From: an uncultured Corynebacterium sp.
Lineage (GTDB): Bacteria > Actinomycetota > Actinomycetes > Mycobacteriales > Mycobacteriaceae
Assembly: GCA_943914465.1 (NCBI GenBank)
Contig: CALUCD010000003.1
Span: 124,001-188,000 of the forward strand
Length of the DNA: 64,000 nucleotides
Reading direction: 5' to 3'
Below are positions 1-8,815 of the stretch, piece by piece (positions within the stretch are counted from its first letter, which is position 1; the number at the start of each line of letters is the position of its first letter). Below the pieces are notes generated by a model that was not told the DNA's origin, did no database searches, and saw nothing but the letters and a program-made list of their open reading frames with translations. A program made the position numbers and the translations under genes.

Positions 1-220
1 ACGCACCGGCCAGCCGGTACACCGTCGACAGCGTCGGATCCGCCGCCCGATCCCCGTTGTAATCATTGCGCTCAAGGTTAGAGACCAAGCTCCGTGATAC
101 TCCTGCGAGCTCTGCCAGTCTGGCCTGGGTAAGCCCACGCATCAACCGCAGCGCCCGAACGCGATTACCAAGACCGAGCGCGTAACTCGCCCAATGCGAT
201 TGCGGCAGCAACTCCGCCAT
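1..220 (-). CDS. XRE-family helix-turn-helix regulator (partial, C-terminus off the left edge)
   Basis: The reverse strand reads from an ATG at 220 to the window edge without a stop, giving about 73 residues. Residues 20-60 form a Cro/C1-type helix-turn-helix; recognisable pieces are RLMRGLTQARLAELAGVSRS and SLVSNLERND. Such proteins bind DNA as dimers and often repress their own promoter. Upstream, two direct copies of TGTGATC lie 10 bp apart at 259-265 and 269-275, a possible operator. The target and the C-terminal domain cannot be judged because the gene is cut. Confidence 0.75.
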   Translation of the reverse strand, partial: MAELLPQSHWASYALGLGNRVRALRLMRGLTQARLAELAGVSRSLVSNLERNDYNGDRAADPTLSTVYRLAGA

Positions 221-369
221 GCCAGCCCCCCAACATGCCCCCACACGACTGTTATTCCTGTGATCCGTTGTGATCTGGCATAGAGTAACCCAGCTTCCGC
301 TCAGGTGCCCACAAACGAAGAAGCGGGGGTCACCCATTAACTCATGGCTACAAGCTGTATAAACAGTCT

Positions 370-504
370 ATGCGCATAATAATGACGACTTTTATATTAC
401 TGTCTGCCAGTATATTCCTTGCTAATTGCCATGCTAGTGACGATCTCACCGAGCCACCCACTGCTGCCTCTTCGCCGTCGCCGAAATCATTGAGCGGTGA
501 ATGA
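370..504 (+). CDS. possible small secreted or lipid-anchored peptide, 44 residues
   Basis: An ATG at 370 opens 44 codons ending at TGA 502-504. The N-terminus is hydrophobic (TTFILLSASIFLANC) and ends in a cysteine at residue 20, followed by an acidic, Ser/Pro-rich tail. The residue before the cysteine is Asn, so the lipobox is non-canonical. A good -10 (TATAAA, 358-363) sits six bases before the ATG, which would suit a leaderless transcript. It converges on upp. No family is recognised and it could be a chance ORF; the signal-like N-terminus and the promoter are the only support. Confidence 0.35.
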   Translation: MRIIMTTFILLSASIFLANCHASDDLTEPPTAASSPSPKSLSGE

Positions 505-521
505 CTGAGTCAATCACTGCG

Positions 522-1157
522 TCAGATCTCGATATTGCGCGGGCCGTAGAGCCGATCACCCGCATCTCCAAGACCCGGGACGATATATGCGTCTTCATTC
601 AACGCAGGGTCAATCGCCGCGGTGATGAGGCGAATCGGCATCTGCAACTCAGCAAGCTTATCCACCCCCGGCTGGGCACTGACCATGCACACGCAGGTGA
701 TGTCGTCCGCGCCCCGATCGCGCAGGAGGTTAAGCGCATGAATTAAGGAGCCGCCGGTTGCCAGCATAGGATCAACGAGAAACACGGGCTGGCCTGAAAG
801 ATCGTCCGGCAGCGCCTCAAGGTATGGCACGGGTTGGTGTGTGCTCTCATCGCGCGCCATTCCAATGAACCCAACCTGAGCATCAGGGATCATCGAGAGG
901 GCTGGATCGATCATGCCAAGGCCAGCGCGAATAATCGGGACGATGATTGGCGGTGTGCGCAGCCGCGTCCCGGTGGCGGTGCCGACGGGAGTTGCAGTTT
1001 CAAACGTTTCAATCTCAAGGTTGCGGCACGCCTCGTAGATGAGCATTGCTCCAAGGTCCGCAAGCGCCGACCTGAAGGTTGCGTTCTCGCTGTGCGCGTC
1101 GCGCATGATCGTCAGCCGAGAAGCAGCAAGCGGGTGGTCAACAACCGTGATATCCAT
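522..1157 (-). CDS. upp: uracil phosphoribosyltransferase
   Basis: Cytosolic pyrimidine salvage enzyme that makes UMP from uracil and PRPP. The 211-residue protein has the PRPP-binding loop DPMLATGGS near residues 129-137, the IIVPIIRAGLG segment, and the C-terminal uracil-binding motif IVPGLGDAGDR, all typical of Upp. Length fits the family. An upstream ATG at 1166 is in frame, but MDITVVDHP is the usual N-terminus, so 1157 was chosen. It is divergent from the small gene at 1288. Nothing unusual is seen. Confidence 0.95.
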   Translation of the reverse strand: MDITVVDHPLAASRLTIMRDAHSENATFRSALADLGAMLIYEACRNLEIETFETATPVGTATGTRLRTPPIIVPIIRAGLGMIDPALSMIPDAQVGFIGMARDESTHQPVPYLEALPDDLSGQPVFLVDPMLATGGSLIHALNLLRDRGADDITCVCMVSAQPGVDKLAELQMPIRLITAAIDPALNEDAYIVPGLGDAGDRLYGPRNIEI

Positions 1158-1287
1158 GCGCACCATGGTAAAACAGCGCGCGACCGATCTTGCTCAGCGC
1201 CGTGTGGAACAGCCGGTGAGAACGACCTTGAGCAACGGCTTCACACATGGATGGAACCGTCACGGTGATCGTTGCGTCTAAATCACC

Positions 1288-1569
1288 ATGAACGTCTTTG
1301 AGCTCGATACCGAAATCCTTGGCGGGTGCACCGAGGAGCTGCGCCGCGATGCCGCCGCTCTCCGCCCGCTTCCGCCGGTAACGCTGCATCCTGGCGGGCT
1401 GACACACGCTTTTGTTGCGACAGTACGGCACGCAATCAACACCGCCGACAACCGCGCTGCGGGCCTGAGCTATGAGGTCTGCCGCGTGGCGGACGCGATG
1501 GACCTTGCCTCCACCGCCGCCCACGCAGTCGAAACCCGCACGTCCAGCACGCTGGGAGAGCTCCTGTGA
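1288..1569 (+). CDS. small helical protein of unknown function, partner of the downstream NlpC/P60 protein
   Basis: A 93-residue soluble protein with no signal peptide or membrane segment, rich in Ala, Leu and charged residues and predicted by eye to be mostly helical with a Pro-rich break near residues 27-35. Its stop codon overlaps the GTG start of the next gene (GTGA at 1566-1569), so the two are almost certainly co-translated. Size, helicity and pairing recall the small proteins encoded beside type VII (ESX) substrates, but there is no WXG motif, so that link is only an inference. The family is not recognised. Confidence 0.75.
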   Translation: MNVFELDTEILGGCTEELRRDAAALRPLPPVTLHPGGLTHAFVATVRHAINTADNRAAGLSYEVCRVADAMDLASTAAHAVETRTSSTLGELL

Positions 1570-2735
1570 CCATTGCGCTCGTTTCAAAAACGCTCGGCGG
1601 CGGGTCTGCGAAAGCTGCCGAGAAAGCCACGGAGTCAACATCCAGCGAGGTTGTGCTTGGCACCTTGGCCAATAACTCCGCTCACCTGGCAATCGGGCAG
1701 TTTCTTAACCCGATCTCCGCCGCAAAGGAGATTTTGGCGAAACGGCCGGATCCTATGCCGACCATGCCGGGATACGGCACGCCGGCGTTCGCAGCGTTGA
1801 CACCGCTGGCGCAGACTGTCGGGGCAAATCCTCAACCGCATGTCGCTGCCGTACAGGCTCTCGCCGACCACCGTGCTGCGATCAGTGACGCACTGGCCGT
1901 CGCGAATGTGTTGGCTGCGGCGCTCAGCGCTGAACTTTTGGCAATTGCAACGCGCCTGCTCACATCAGCAAACGTCAAGCTACTGACGGGTGTGGTGGCC
2001 GGCCCCGCCGCTCCGCTCGCGGTTGCAGCCGCAGTGGCCACTGACATCGGGTTTGCGCTTTGGGAAGCCAAGTCAGCGATCGACGAGTTCATAAAGCGGT
2101 TGGATGATCTGACCGTCTACCTACAGCAGGCAACCGCCGAAGCATCGGCGACCCCGCTGCCGTGGGAGAACGCCCAGACGCAGGCGGCTACCCAAACGCT
2201 CACTGAGCTTGTGCATCCGACAGAAAAGATCGCGCAACCCTCACCTGCGATAGCGGCCCCACCGGAGGCTCCGCCGCCACCGCAACCAGCGATGCCTATG
2301 GCTTCACCGGCCCATCTCGCCGAGGAGATAGCCCCTGTCAGCCCCATTCCTGAGCCACCACAACCTGCCGCAGCCCCGTCGGCAGCTCCGTCAGCAGCTG
2401 GCAGTGCGGCGGTCGCGGCTGCGACAGCCCAGGTGGGCACACCTTACGTGTGGGGCGGATCCCAGCCGGGCGGGTTCGATTGTTCGGGGCTGACCTCATG
2501 GGCCTACGCCCAAGCTGGTGTGGAAATTCCGCGGCTGGCGGCGCACCAGGCGGTAGGCCAACAGGTCTCTTACGATGAGCTCCTTCCGGGAGACCTGGTG
2601 GTTTGGGAAGGCCACGTGGCCATGTACACCGGTGACGGGATGATGGTGGAAGCCGGAGACCCGGTGCAAATCAATCCGGTAAGAACGCAGAACATCGGAA
2701 TGACGTTTAAGGGATTCTGGCGCCCCACTGCCTAG
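1566..2735 (+). CDS. NlpC/P60 (C40) cell-wall peptidase with helical N-terminal region
   Basis: The C-terminal 110 residues are a clear NlpC/P60 domain, which cleaves peptidoglycan stem peptides (D-iGlu-mDAP bond in related enzymes). Catalytic Cys306 lies in GGFDCSGLTSW, His350 in EGHVAMY, and a Glu near 362 occupies the third position, as in RipA. Before it come a helical, Ala-rich region (about 1-215) and a Pro-rich linker (about 225-275). No signal peptide is visible although the enzyme should act outside the cell; the hydrophobic stretches lie deep in the helical region. It starts at GTG 1566 inside the stop of the previous gene. Confidence 0.88.
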   Translation: MTIALVSKTLGGGSAKAAEKATESTSSEVVLGTLANNSAHLAIGQFLNPISAAKEILAKRPDPMPTMPGYGTPAFAALTPLAQTVGANPQPHVAAVQALADHRAAISDALAVANVLAAALSAELLAIATRLLTSANVKLLTGVVAGPAAPLAVAAAVATDIGFALWEAKSAIDEFIKRLDDLTVYLQQATAEASATPLPWENAQTQAATQTLTELVHPTEKIAQPSPAIAAPPEAPPPPQPAMPMASPAHLAEEIAPVSPIPEPPQPAAAPSAAPSAAGSAAVAAATAQVGTPYVWGGSQPGGFDCSGLTSWAYAQAGVEIPRLAAHQAVGQQVSYDELLPGDLVVWEGHVAMYTGDGMMVEAGDPVQINPVRTQNIGMTFKGFWRPTA

Positions 2736-2764
2736 CTACGCGATGCAGCTGGGAGTGGGTTTAG

Positions 2765-2770
2765 TAGAGT
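2765..2770 (+). promoter_or_regulatory. -10 element for the leaderless gene at 2779
   Basis: TAGAGT lies eight bases before the ATG at 2779 and no Shine-Dalgarno sequence separates them. This is the usual layout of a leaderless corynebacterial transcript and supports ATG 2779 over the in-frame ATG at 2743. Confidence 0.45.
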
Positions 2771-2778
2771 TGCCCATC

Positions 2779-4017
2779 ATGAGCACGCGCGCGATTCTTC
2801 CCGTCAAACTTTCTCTTACTGAAGGCGACTTTTACACGCTGTGGGCGCCAACATGGAAAGAGCACGGATCGGAGTGGCAGGCTTTCCTCGGTGATGATGA
2901 CTCTGTTTTAGCCTTCCACTCGCCGGAGGAGCTGCTCGTGTTCTTGAACAGCACGTCGCGCCATGACTTGAGCGATCACCCCAAATGGGCGGCGTTCCAG
3001 GCGCAGGGCGATGATCGGGTCGCACCAGATGAAAAGCAGCACTACGACATTGTGGGTGCACCTGCTTACCTGGCTGGGCGGCCAAGTCATGACAATGTTT
3101 CCGCTCTTTCGCGTGTTTTTCAGCTTTCTCGGTCCCTGGCAGACGTAGCGAACGCTGAGCATGCCCAGATCTTCTTCGCGTCGCACTCAATTTTGAACAA
3201 CGTAGCCCGTGGCTCGGAGCACTATGCCGGTGAGAACGGTCTCGATGAATGGTCTGGGGTCGGTCGCGTGGTGCTGTCGAATTGGAAAGATGTGGTCCGC
3301 GACCTAGATGCTGCGGTGCGGGTGGTTGATACCTCCCAGTTTGACTCTTCTGCGGTCTCCGCCGCAGCCGCCGCCATCGCTACCGCAGCTGAGGAACATG
3401 CGCGGGCACGTGAGGCAGCGCGTGAAGAAGAACGAGCACGCGCTGAGGCCCAAGATCCGTATGACTCCTCGGTGTGGGCGACGGCTGGCATCGACCCACT
3501 CAAGGTCACGCTGCAGGGCAAAACCGTCTACACACTGCGCACATATCTTGGTAGCGCGCCTGTGTTCCTGGGCAAGTATGGGGAAATCCTGACCTTCCCC
3601 ACCCCGAAGCACTTGAGTCGCTGGATCTTGGAGAATGACGACCATGATCTCGCGTCTGTTTCCACCTGGCAGGACTTGATGAACTCCGCGCACGCCGGTG
3701 AGCTGACCGTCGAGGTTCACCCGGACAACGCGTATTCGTTCAACGGAATCGCAGAGGATATTCGCAAAGGCGTCGACGCGGTTGACGCACAGCAGATGAC
3801 GAAAGCGTACGAGCTGCTCGCAGACGCGGCCGATTACGCCAAGGACGATTCCTTGAACTCGTTCCTGCTTGCGAACCCGCGCATGCAGGACTACTTGGCG
3901 TACATGATGGGATCTACGGAGTCGGCCGGGTACGTGCCATCAGCCCCGTTCGATGACAAAGCGAGCGCGTGGATTGAGATGGAAGAGCAGCTGGTCAAGC
4001 GCTTCTCCAAGTTCTAA
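2779..4017 (+). CDS. conserved hypothetical protein, 412 residues
   Basis: A soluble acidic protein without signal peptide or membrane segments. Two similar-looking halves appear: each has a stretch on a displayed value and a HL/ELxxFL-type segment (FHSPEELLVFLNS near residue 45 and FPTPKHLSRWILEN near 275), suggesting an internal duplication. The halves are joined by an Ala/Glu/Arg-rich segment around residues 195-230 that should form a long helix or coiled coil. No catalytic motif is recognised and I assign no function. ATG 2779 is preferred because of the -10 immediately before it. Confidence 0.85.
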   Translation: MSTRAILPVKLSLTEGDFYTLWAPTWKEHGSEWQAFLGDDDSVLAFHSPEELLVFLNSTSRHDLSDHPKWAAFQAQGDDRVAPDEKQHYDIVGAPAYLAGRPSHDNVSALSRVFQLSRSLADVANAEHAQIFFASHSILNNVARGSEHYAGENGLDEWSGVGRVVLSNWKDVVRDLDAAVRVVDTSQFDSSAVSAAAAAIATAAEEHARAREAAREEERARAEAQDPYDSSVWATAGIDPLKVTLQGKTVYTLRTYLGSAPVFLGKYGEILTFPTPKHLSRWILENDDHDLASVSTWQDLMNSAHAGELTVEVHPDNAYSFNGIAEDIRKGVDAVDAQQMTKAYELLADAADYAKDDSLNSFLLANPRMQDYLAYMMGSTESAGYVPSAPFDDKASAWIEMEEQLVKRFSKF

Positions 4018-4064
4018 CACGCACTCTTATCCCCAAGCCTCACAACCCATCACGCGGCAGTAAC

Positions 4065-5018
4065 GTGGACCAGGTCGATCCGCTCATCACCACCATTTAC
4101 AGGTGGTTCGACGTTTCCGGTGTGCTCATGATGAGCATCATCGGCGGTACTATCGCCCGCCAACGCGGCTACGACATCGTCGGTTTCTTCTTCATCGCAA
4201 TGTTCTCCGCGCTTGGCGGCGGCATGTTGCGAGATGTACTCATCAATCAGGGCACCGTCGCCGCCATGAGCGAACCTGAGTACTTGATCCTCGCGCTCAC
4301 CGGCACCTTGATTGCGCGATTTACCTATTTCAAGGGCAAGACCTGGGAGTTTGTGCAAGCTCATGGCGACGGCCTGATCGCTGCGCTGTGGGCCGCGACC
4401 GGCACGATGAAGGCGATCGCGTATGACTTGCCTGTGTTGCCGTCGGTGCTGATGGGGGTGCTCACCGCTACCGGCGGCGGCATGATCCGCGACGTGGTCA
4501 CCGGCCGAGAACCAGCTGTCTTCGGGAATAACCAGCCGACTGTGGTCCCGGCGGTTGCATGCGCCACTGTCCTGCTGGCGGGGAACGCAACCGGTCATAC
4601 GGCGTGGGGGATGGTTTTGGGGCCAGTGGTCAGTTACGCGCTGTTCCTTGTCGGTTACTTCAGCAATTGGCAGCTGGGGACGAATAGTGAGTACGCACCG
4701 GTCAATGATACGGCGGCGCAGATTGCTCGAGTGGCCAAGCAGGCGGAGCACCACTCCCGCGCTGTTGCACGGGAGTTGGAGCCGAAGTCGGTGCGCGCGT
4801 GGCGCCACCGCCAGATGGAAAAAGCGCTGCAGCGTCGGATTGAGGCGGACGTGAAGCGCGGCAGACGCCGTTCAAGCGCCATGCGAGCCGCTGAACAGGT
4901 GCGACGGGAGATGCGTGCGGAGGAGTCGCAATCAAGCGCTATGCTCGACGCGATCTTGCGCGACGAGAAGCTCACCGATGAGCTCATCGAGCGCCTCTAC
5001 GAGGACAGGAGGAAGTAG
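4065..5018 (+). CDS. TRIC-type (UPF0126) membrane cation channel family protein
   Basis: The first 205 residues hold about seven transmembrane helices with the duplicated signature GGGMLRDV and GGGMIRDVVTGREP, diagnostic of the bacterial YicG/TRIC family of trimeric monovalent cation channels. A strongly charged, Arg/Glu-rich cytoplasmic tail of about 110 residues follows, probably a long helix; this tail is longer than in the minimal family members. Start is GTG 4065 without a convincing ribosome site. The stop lies one base before the next gene's start, so the two are probably an operon. Physiological ion and role are unknown. Confidence 0.88.
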   Translation: MDQVDPLITTIYRWFDVSGVLMMSIIGGTIARQRGYDIVGFFFIAMFSALGGGMLRDVLINQGTVAAMSEPEYLILALTGTLIARFTYFKGKTWEFVQAHGDGLIAALWAATGTMKAIAYDLPVLPSVLMGVLTATGGGMIRDVVTGREPAVFGNNQPTVVPAVACATVLLAGNATGHTAWGMVLGPVVSYALFLVGYFSNWQLGTNSEYAPVNDTAAQIARVAKQAEHHSRAVARELEPKSVRAWRHRQMEKALQRRIEADVKRGRRRSSAMRAAEQVRREMRAEESQSSAMLDAILRDEKLTDELIERLYEDRRK

Positions 5019-5019
5019 G

Positions 5020-6351
5020 GTGATCCTCTCGCTCATGCTCGCGCAGAGCATGCCGCTTGATGACGTTGTGGGGGAACTGCTCAATCCCATCGACCCACTG
5101 ACACCTATGGCGCCGATGACGAGCACGCCGCCCACTACCGGCTATTACGACGACAATGGCATGTGGATTCCGCCAAGCCGAGACCGCGCGCCTGACACCG
5201 ATGCCTGCCCGCGATCACTCGTGCCGCCGGAACCAGTGAGCACTTCTGAGCGGGTTCTCGACGGGGCGACACCAACCCCCCTGCCACCGGTCTACTCCGG
5301 GCCATGTGGTGTGATCACGCCAAACGGCTACCAAGTGGACTCGGAGGTCGTTGCATCTGCCTGGCTGGTGGCAGACATCGACTCTGGTGAAGTCGTAGCA
5401 ATGAAGGACCCGCATGGGCGTTATCGCCCAGCGTCAATTATCAAGGTGCTGCTCGCACTGGTGGCGATCGACGAGCTGGACCTCGATTCGAAGGTGATCG
5501 CGTCACCAGAATCGGCATCACAAGAGGGCTCCTCCGCCGGTATCGGCGAGGGGGGTGAATACAGCGTGCGCGATCTGCTCCACGGGTTGATTCTGTCTTC
5601 GGGCAACGATGCTGCGCACGCGCTGGCACAAGAACTCGGCGGTGACGAAGAAGCACTCACCAAGGTCAACGAGCTGGCCCGTGAGCTGGGTATGGCAGAC
5701 ACTCGCGTGACCTCGTACTCAGGCCTCGACGCGGCGGGAATGTCAACCTCCGCGTGGGACATGGGGCTGGCCTACCGTGAGGCCTTTAACAACCCGGTCT
5801 TCGCCGGTATAGCTGATACTCAGACGTACGAGTTTCCCGGCTTCGATGAGTTGCCGCCGTTTGAGATGTGGAACGACAACAAGCTCTATCTGGAAGATCC
5901 GGATGGGATTGGCGGAAAGACCGGCTACACCGACGACGCCAACCACACCTTTGTAGGTGCCGTGAACCACGACGGGCGCAGACTCGTAGCCATTGTGCTT
6001 GACACCGCTGCGTGGGATGCACGCCCCTGGCAGCAGGCGCAAATGCTCCTGCACGCCGCGTACCCGATCGCGCCCGGCAGCGGGGTGGCGCAGTTAGCGC
6101 CGGTCTCAGCACAGACCGAGACCTCGCAACCAGCCCCCACCCCCGAGGCGACGGAGCCAAATCCAGACGCCGACGAGGCCCCCGATCGCGAAACTCACTG
6201 GGGATGGCTGCCTCTCGCGATTATCGCGGCGGTAGCGGCGTTCGCGGGCGTGGGCGCCTGGCTGGCCCGGCGTTCTGGCTCGAGCTCGGGCAGGCATGCT
6301 GCACCTTCGCGCACGCGCTCACAACACCCGTCGGGCAGGTATCAGCGCTAG
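5020..6351 (+). CDS. D-alanyl-D-alanine carboxypeptidase (peptidase S11, DacA/PBP5-like)
   Basis: An extracytoplasmic penicillin-binding protein that trims the terminal D-Ala of peptidoglycan stem peptides. All three active-site motifs are present: Ser139-x-x-Lys142 (PASIIK), Ser194-Gly-Asn196 and Lys300-Thr-Gly302 (GGKTGYT). A Pro-rich region precedes a single C-terminal transmembrane helix at about 396-416 and a basic Ser/Arg tail, so it is anchored at its C-terminus. The GTG at 5020 follows a good ribosome site (AGGAGGAAG region 5007-5015). The N-terminal hydrophobic segment is short for a signal peptide, so the true start could lie elsewhere. Confidence 0.92.
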   Translation: MILSLMLAQSMPLDDVVGELLNPIDPLTPMAPMTSTPPTTGYYDDNGMWIPPSRDRAPDTDACPRSLVPPEPVSTSERVLDGATPTPLPPVYSGPCGVITPNGYQVDSEVVASAWLVADIDSGEVVAMKDPHGRYRPASIIKVLLALVAIDELDLDSKVIASPESASQEGSSAGIGEGGEYSVRDLLHGLILSSGNDAAHALAQELGGDEEALTKVNELARELGMADTRVTSYSGLDAAGMSTSAWDMGLAYREAFNNPVFAGIADTQTYEFPGFDELPPFEMWNDNKLYLEDPDGIGGKTGYTDDANHTFVGAVNHDGRRLVAIVLDTAAWDARPWQQAQMLLHAAYPIAPGSGVAQLAPVSAQTETSQPAPTPEATEPNPDADEAPDRETHWGWLPLAIIAAVAAFAGVGAWLARRSGSSSGRHAAPSRTRSQHPSGRYQR

Positions 6352-6445
6352 CGATGCCACGAACGGGCTCTGCAACTTGTCGTGCGAGCGCGAAGGAAGG
6401 TTTGTAGTGCGAGGACATACTCACCCACACCACGCGCATCAAGGG

Positions 6446-7531
6446 TTAGTTCAGCAAGATGTCTAAAGCCGCAGTGTTGGTGAACACCTTCGAGCGGCCC
6501 GATTTTTGCTGCTCCAGTATGCCTTTGTCTACGAGCTGATTTAACCAAGCAGCTGCGGTCTGTCGTTTGGCTAAGCCGGAATCAACCACATTGGTAATCC
6601 GGATATACGGCTGTGTGAAGAGCAGGTGGGCCAGTTCCGACGCCGGATGGATCCCAGCCGCCCGCACCCTCTCGACGGTTTCGGCCTGCGCCCCGGCAAG
6701 TTTGTTGATCAGCTCGTGCGTTTCCCGCGCCGAGGCGGTGGCTGCCTGGACCATGTACAAGATCCACTCCTCCCACGCACCATCGCTGGTCACCTGCCTC
6801 AGGAGCCGGTAGTAATCGGGCTTATTCTTCACGACGTAGCCTGACAGGTACAGCACCGGCAAGTCCAGCACACCCTCCTGCAAAAGGAGCAGGATGTTTA
6901 GGATGCGGCCGGTTCTGCCGTTGCCGTCATAGAACGGGTGGATAGCTTCAAATTGATAGTGCGCCACTGCCATGAGCACCAACGGATCAAGACCGTGGTC
7001 GCTGTAGAGGTAGCGCTCCCAGGAGGCCATGTGACGTTGGATAACGTCGTCCCCCTCCGGCGGGGTATACAGCCGCTCCCCTGTCGCGGGGTTGCCAATG
7101 AAGGTGCCCAGTGCCGACCGAATATGTGCCGGGTGTCCCTGCAGCGTCGAGCAGATTTCTATCGCCACTTTCTCGGACACTGGCCGCAACTGCAACAGTT
7201 CCACGCCATGGCGGAGGGCATCGCGATACCGCAGCGCCTCCTTCGTAGCAGGGTTCGGAACGGTTTCAACATTGAACTCGGCGCGGAAAAGCTCGTCGTT
7301 TGTGGTCACGATGTGCTCGATCTCCGTGGATGCTTGAGCCTCCCGCAGCGGAATCGTCGATGTAATGATGTCGGGGTTCGGAATCAACTGGCACGCAGTG
7401 TTCAACGCCGCCAACTCAACCCGAGCATTGATGACAGCTTTGAGCACCCGGACGGTCTCGAGGTCAGCCGCTGGCGGGAGCGCTGGTAGATCGTTGAACG
7501 CAACATTCGGGTCGAACTGTGCGGGGGACAT
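6446..7531 (-). CDS. Fic-family protein (AMPylator-like) with Fic_N and C-terminal winged helix
   Basis: The 361-residue protein carries the full Fic core HPFYDGNGRTGR at about 198-209, with the catalytic His and the phosphate-binding Asn/Gly/Arg residues intact, so transfer of AMP (or another nucleotide moiety) to a target hydroxyl is plausible. The N-terminal helix has an inhibitory-type segment, EAQASTEIEH around 64-73 (SxxxE with His instead of the usual Gly/Asn). Residues about 305-360 look like a winged helix-turn-helix. ATG 7531 is chosen over GTG/ATG sites up to 7609 because a -10 lies six bases before it. No antitoxin-like gene is adjacent. Confidence 0.9.
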   Translation of the reverse strand: MSPAQFDPNVAFNDLPALPPAADLETVRVLKAVINARVELAALNTACQLIPNPDIITSTIPLREAQASTEIEHIVTTNDELFRAEFNVETVPNPATKEALRYRDALRHGVELLQLRPVSEKVAIEICSTLQGHPAHIRSALGTFIGNPATGERLYTPPEGDDVIQRHMASWERYLYSDHGLDPLVLMAVAHYQFEAIHPFYDGNGRTGRILNILLLLQEGVLDLPVLYLSGYVVKNKPDYYRLLRQVTSDGAWEEWILYMVQAATASARETHELINKLAGAQAETVERVRAAGIHPASELAHLLFTQPYIRITNVVDSGLAKRQTAAAWLNQLVDKGILEQQKSGRSKVFTNTAALDILLN

Positions 7532-7537
7532 GTCGAC

Positions 7538-7543
7538 AGGATA
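7538..7543 (-). promoter_or_regulatory. -10 element of the leaderless fic gene
   Basis: On the reverse strand TATCCT lies six bases before ATG 7531. The inverted repeat at 7560-7590 would cover the -35 region. Confidence 0.45.
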
Positions 7544-7559
7544 AACACATCGAGCACGA

Positions 7560-7590
7560 CATGTCGATTTTGCGACACGAAATCGACATG
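7560..7590. promoter_or_regulatory. perfect 11-bp inverted repeat before fic, candidate operator
   Basis: CATGTCGATTT at 7560-7570 is exactly mirrored by AAATCGACATG at 7580-7590, with a 9-bp spacer. A further copy of the half-site core, GACATGTCGA, occurs at 7527-7536 over the fic start codon and again at 7558-7567. The position over the -35 region and start suggests binding by a dimeric regulator, possibly the Fic protein through its own winged helix. Confidence 0.6.
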
Positions 7591-7670
7591 AACGTCCCGT
7601 CGGGGACAAATGGCCTAGTCAGGATGGGTGAGCAAAACTTCAGTGACGTGCACTCAGTGCCGTAGACCTA

Positions 7671-8759
7671 TTAACTGCGGGTGAGCAGCGAAACGATGCC
7701 AACGCCGATGGCGCCAATTGCGGCCCCAACTCCCACTGCTTTGCCCACATTGTTGTTCGGGTTCGCAGCAGCTCCGGCGCGGACATTGATCACGGCTGGC
7801 TCAGGCGCTTCTGCCGGGGCGTTGGCTAGCGATTCCTCCGTTGTTGCCGTCCAAGCCGCAACGTAGAGCACGACGCGCCAGATGAGATAGAGCACGACCA
7901 TGAGCGCAATGATCGGCCCGAAAATTGCGCCGGCTGGATTGCCAGTTGCGGAGCCGACGATCACAGTCGCGAACTGTTTAATCACCTCGAAGGCCACTGC
8001 GCCGAGCAGCGCACCTTGCAGCCCGGATTTGGTGGGAACTTTGGTGCGCGGCATGAACATCATGAGCCACACCATCACGATGAAGTTGGCCACGATCCCG
8101 ACTGCAAGGCCGACCAGCCAAACAACAAAGCGCGAACCGGGAAAGTCACCAAGCCCGGTCTGTTCCATGAATTGAGTGGTGAACCCGGAGGTGCCAATCG
8201 CGGTGACACCAAAAGCAACGATGAGCAGCACGATCAGCACAATGAGACCGAGCAGGTCCCACAACTTCTTCACGACGAAGTTGCCACCTTCGTTCGCGTC
8301 CAGTCCCCACATGGCAGAGATGCCCACCCGGAGGTGATTCATCCAGCTCAAGCCTGACCAGAGAGTGGTCAACAAACCAATACCGGCTACCGCCCCGCGC
8401 TGATCAATCGCGGTCTCAATAATCTGGTTGAGCATCTCCCCCAGCTCCCCATCCACGCTGGTAGAGATCTGGTTCTGAATATCCGCCATCACATCCGGCC
8501 GTGCATTCAGAAAGAATCCCAGTCCTGCAAAGAGCAGCATGAGCAGGGGAAACAGCGCCAACACTGAGAAGTAGGTGATGCCGGCAGACAGTTGGTTTCC
8601 GCCTTGGGCCGCGAAGCGCTCCTGCATCCGCATCAGGTGCCCCACCTGCGGAGCTTTCTGCCCGATAGAGTCCGAGGAGCTCTTCTGCTGCTGTTTCGAG
8701 GCACGCTCGATGCCTTGCTGGTCGGTGTATGCCTTACGCGGTGAGGTCGCGGTTGCCAT
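7671..8759 (-). CDS. YihY/BrkB-family integral membrane protein
   Basis: A 362-residue membrane protein with six main transmembrane helices between residues about 55 and 300 plus a hydrophobic C-terminal segment near 340-360. The segment LSAGITYFSVLALFPLLML is the characteristic first helix of the YihY/BrkB (YhjD) family, historically and wrongly called RNase BN. The cytoplasmic N-terminus of about 45 residues is charged. Molecular function of the family is not established; transport or envelope roles have been proposed. It follows trpS on the same strand with a 56-base gap. Confidence 0.9.
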   Translation of the reverse strand: MATATSPRKAYTDQQGIERASKQQQKSSSDSIGQKAPQVGHLMRMQERFAAQGGNQLSAGITYFSVLALFPLLMLLFAGLGFFLNARPDVMADIQNQISTSVDGELGEMLNQIIETAIDQRGAVAGIGLLTTLWSGLSWMNHLRVGISAMWGLDANEGGNFVVKKLWDLLGLIVLIVLLIVAFGVTAIGTSGFTTQFMEQTGLGDFPGSRFVVWLVGLAVGIVANFIVMVWLMMFMPRTKVPTKSGLQGALLGAVAFEVIKQFATVIVGSATGNPAGAIFGPIIALMVVLYLIWRVVLYVAAWTATTEESLANAPAEAPEPAVINVRAGAAANPNNNVGKAVGVGAAIGAIGVGIVSLLTRS

Positions 8760-8815
8760 CAGCGTGCCTTTCTCAGTCGGGGTTCGCGCCCCTCATGGTA
8801 GAGCAATTTCCGCGT

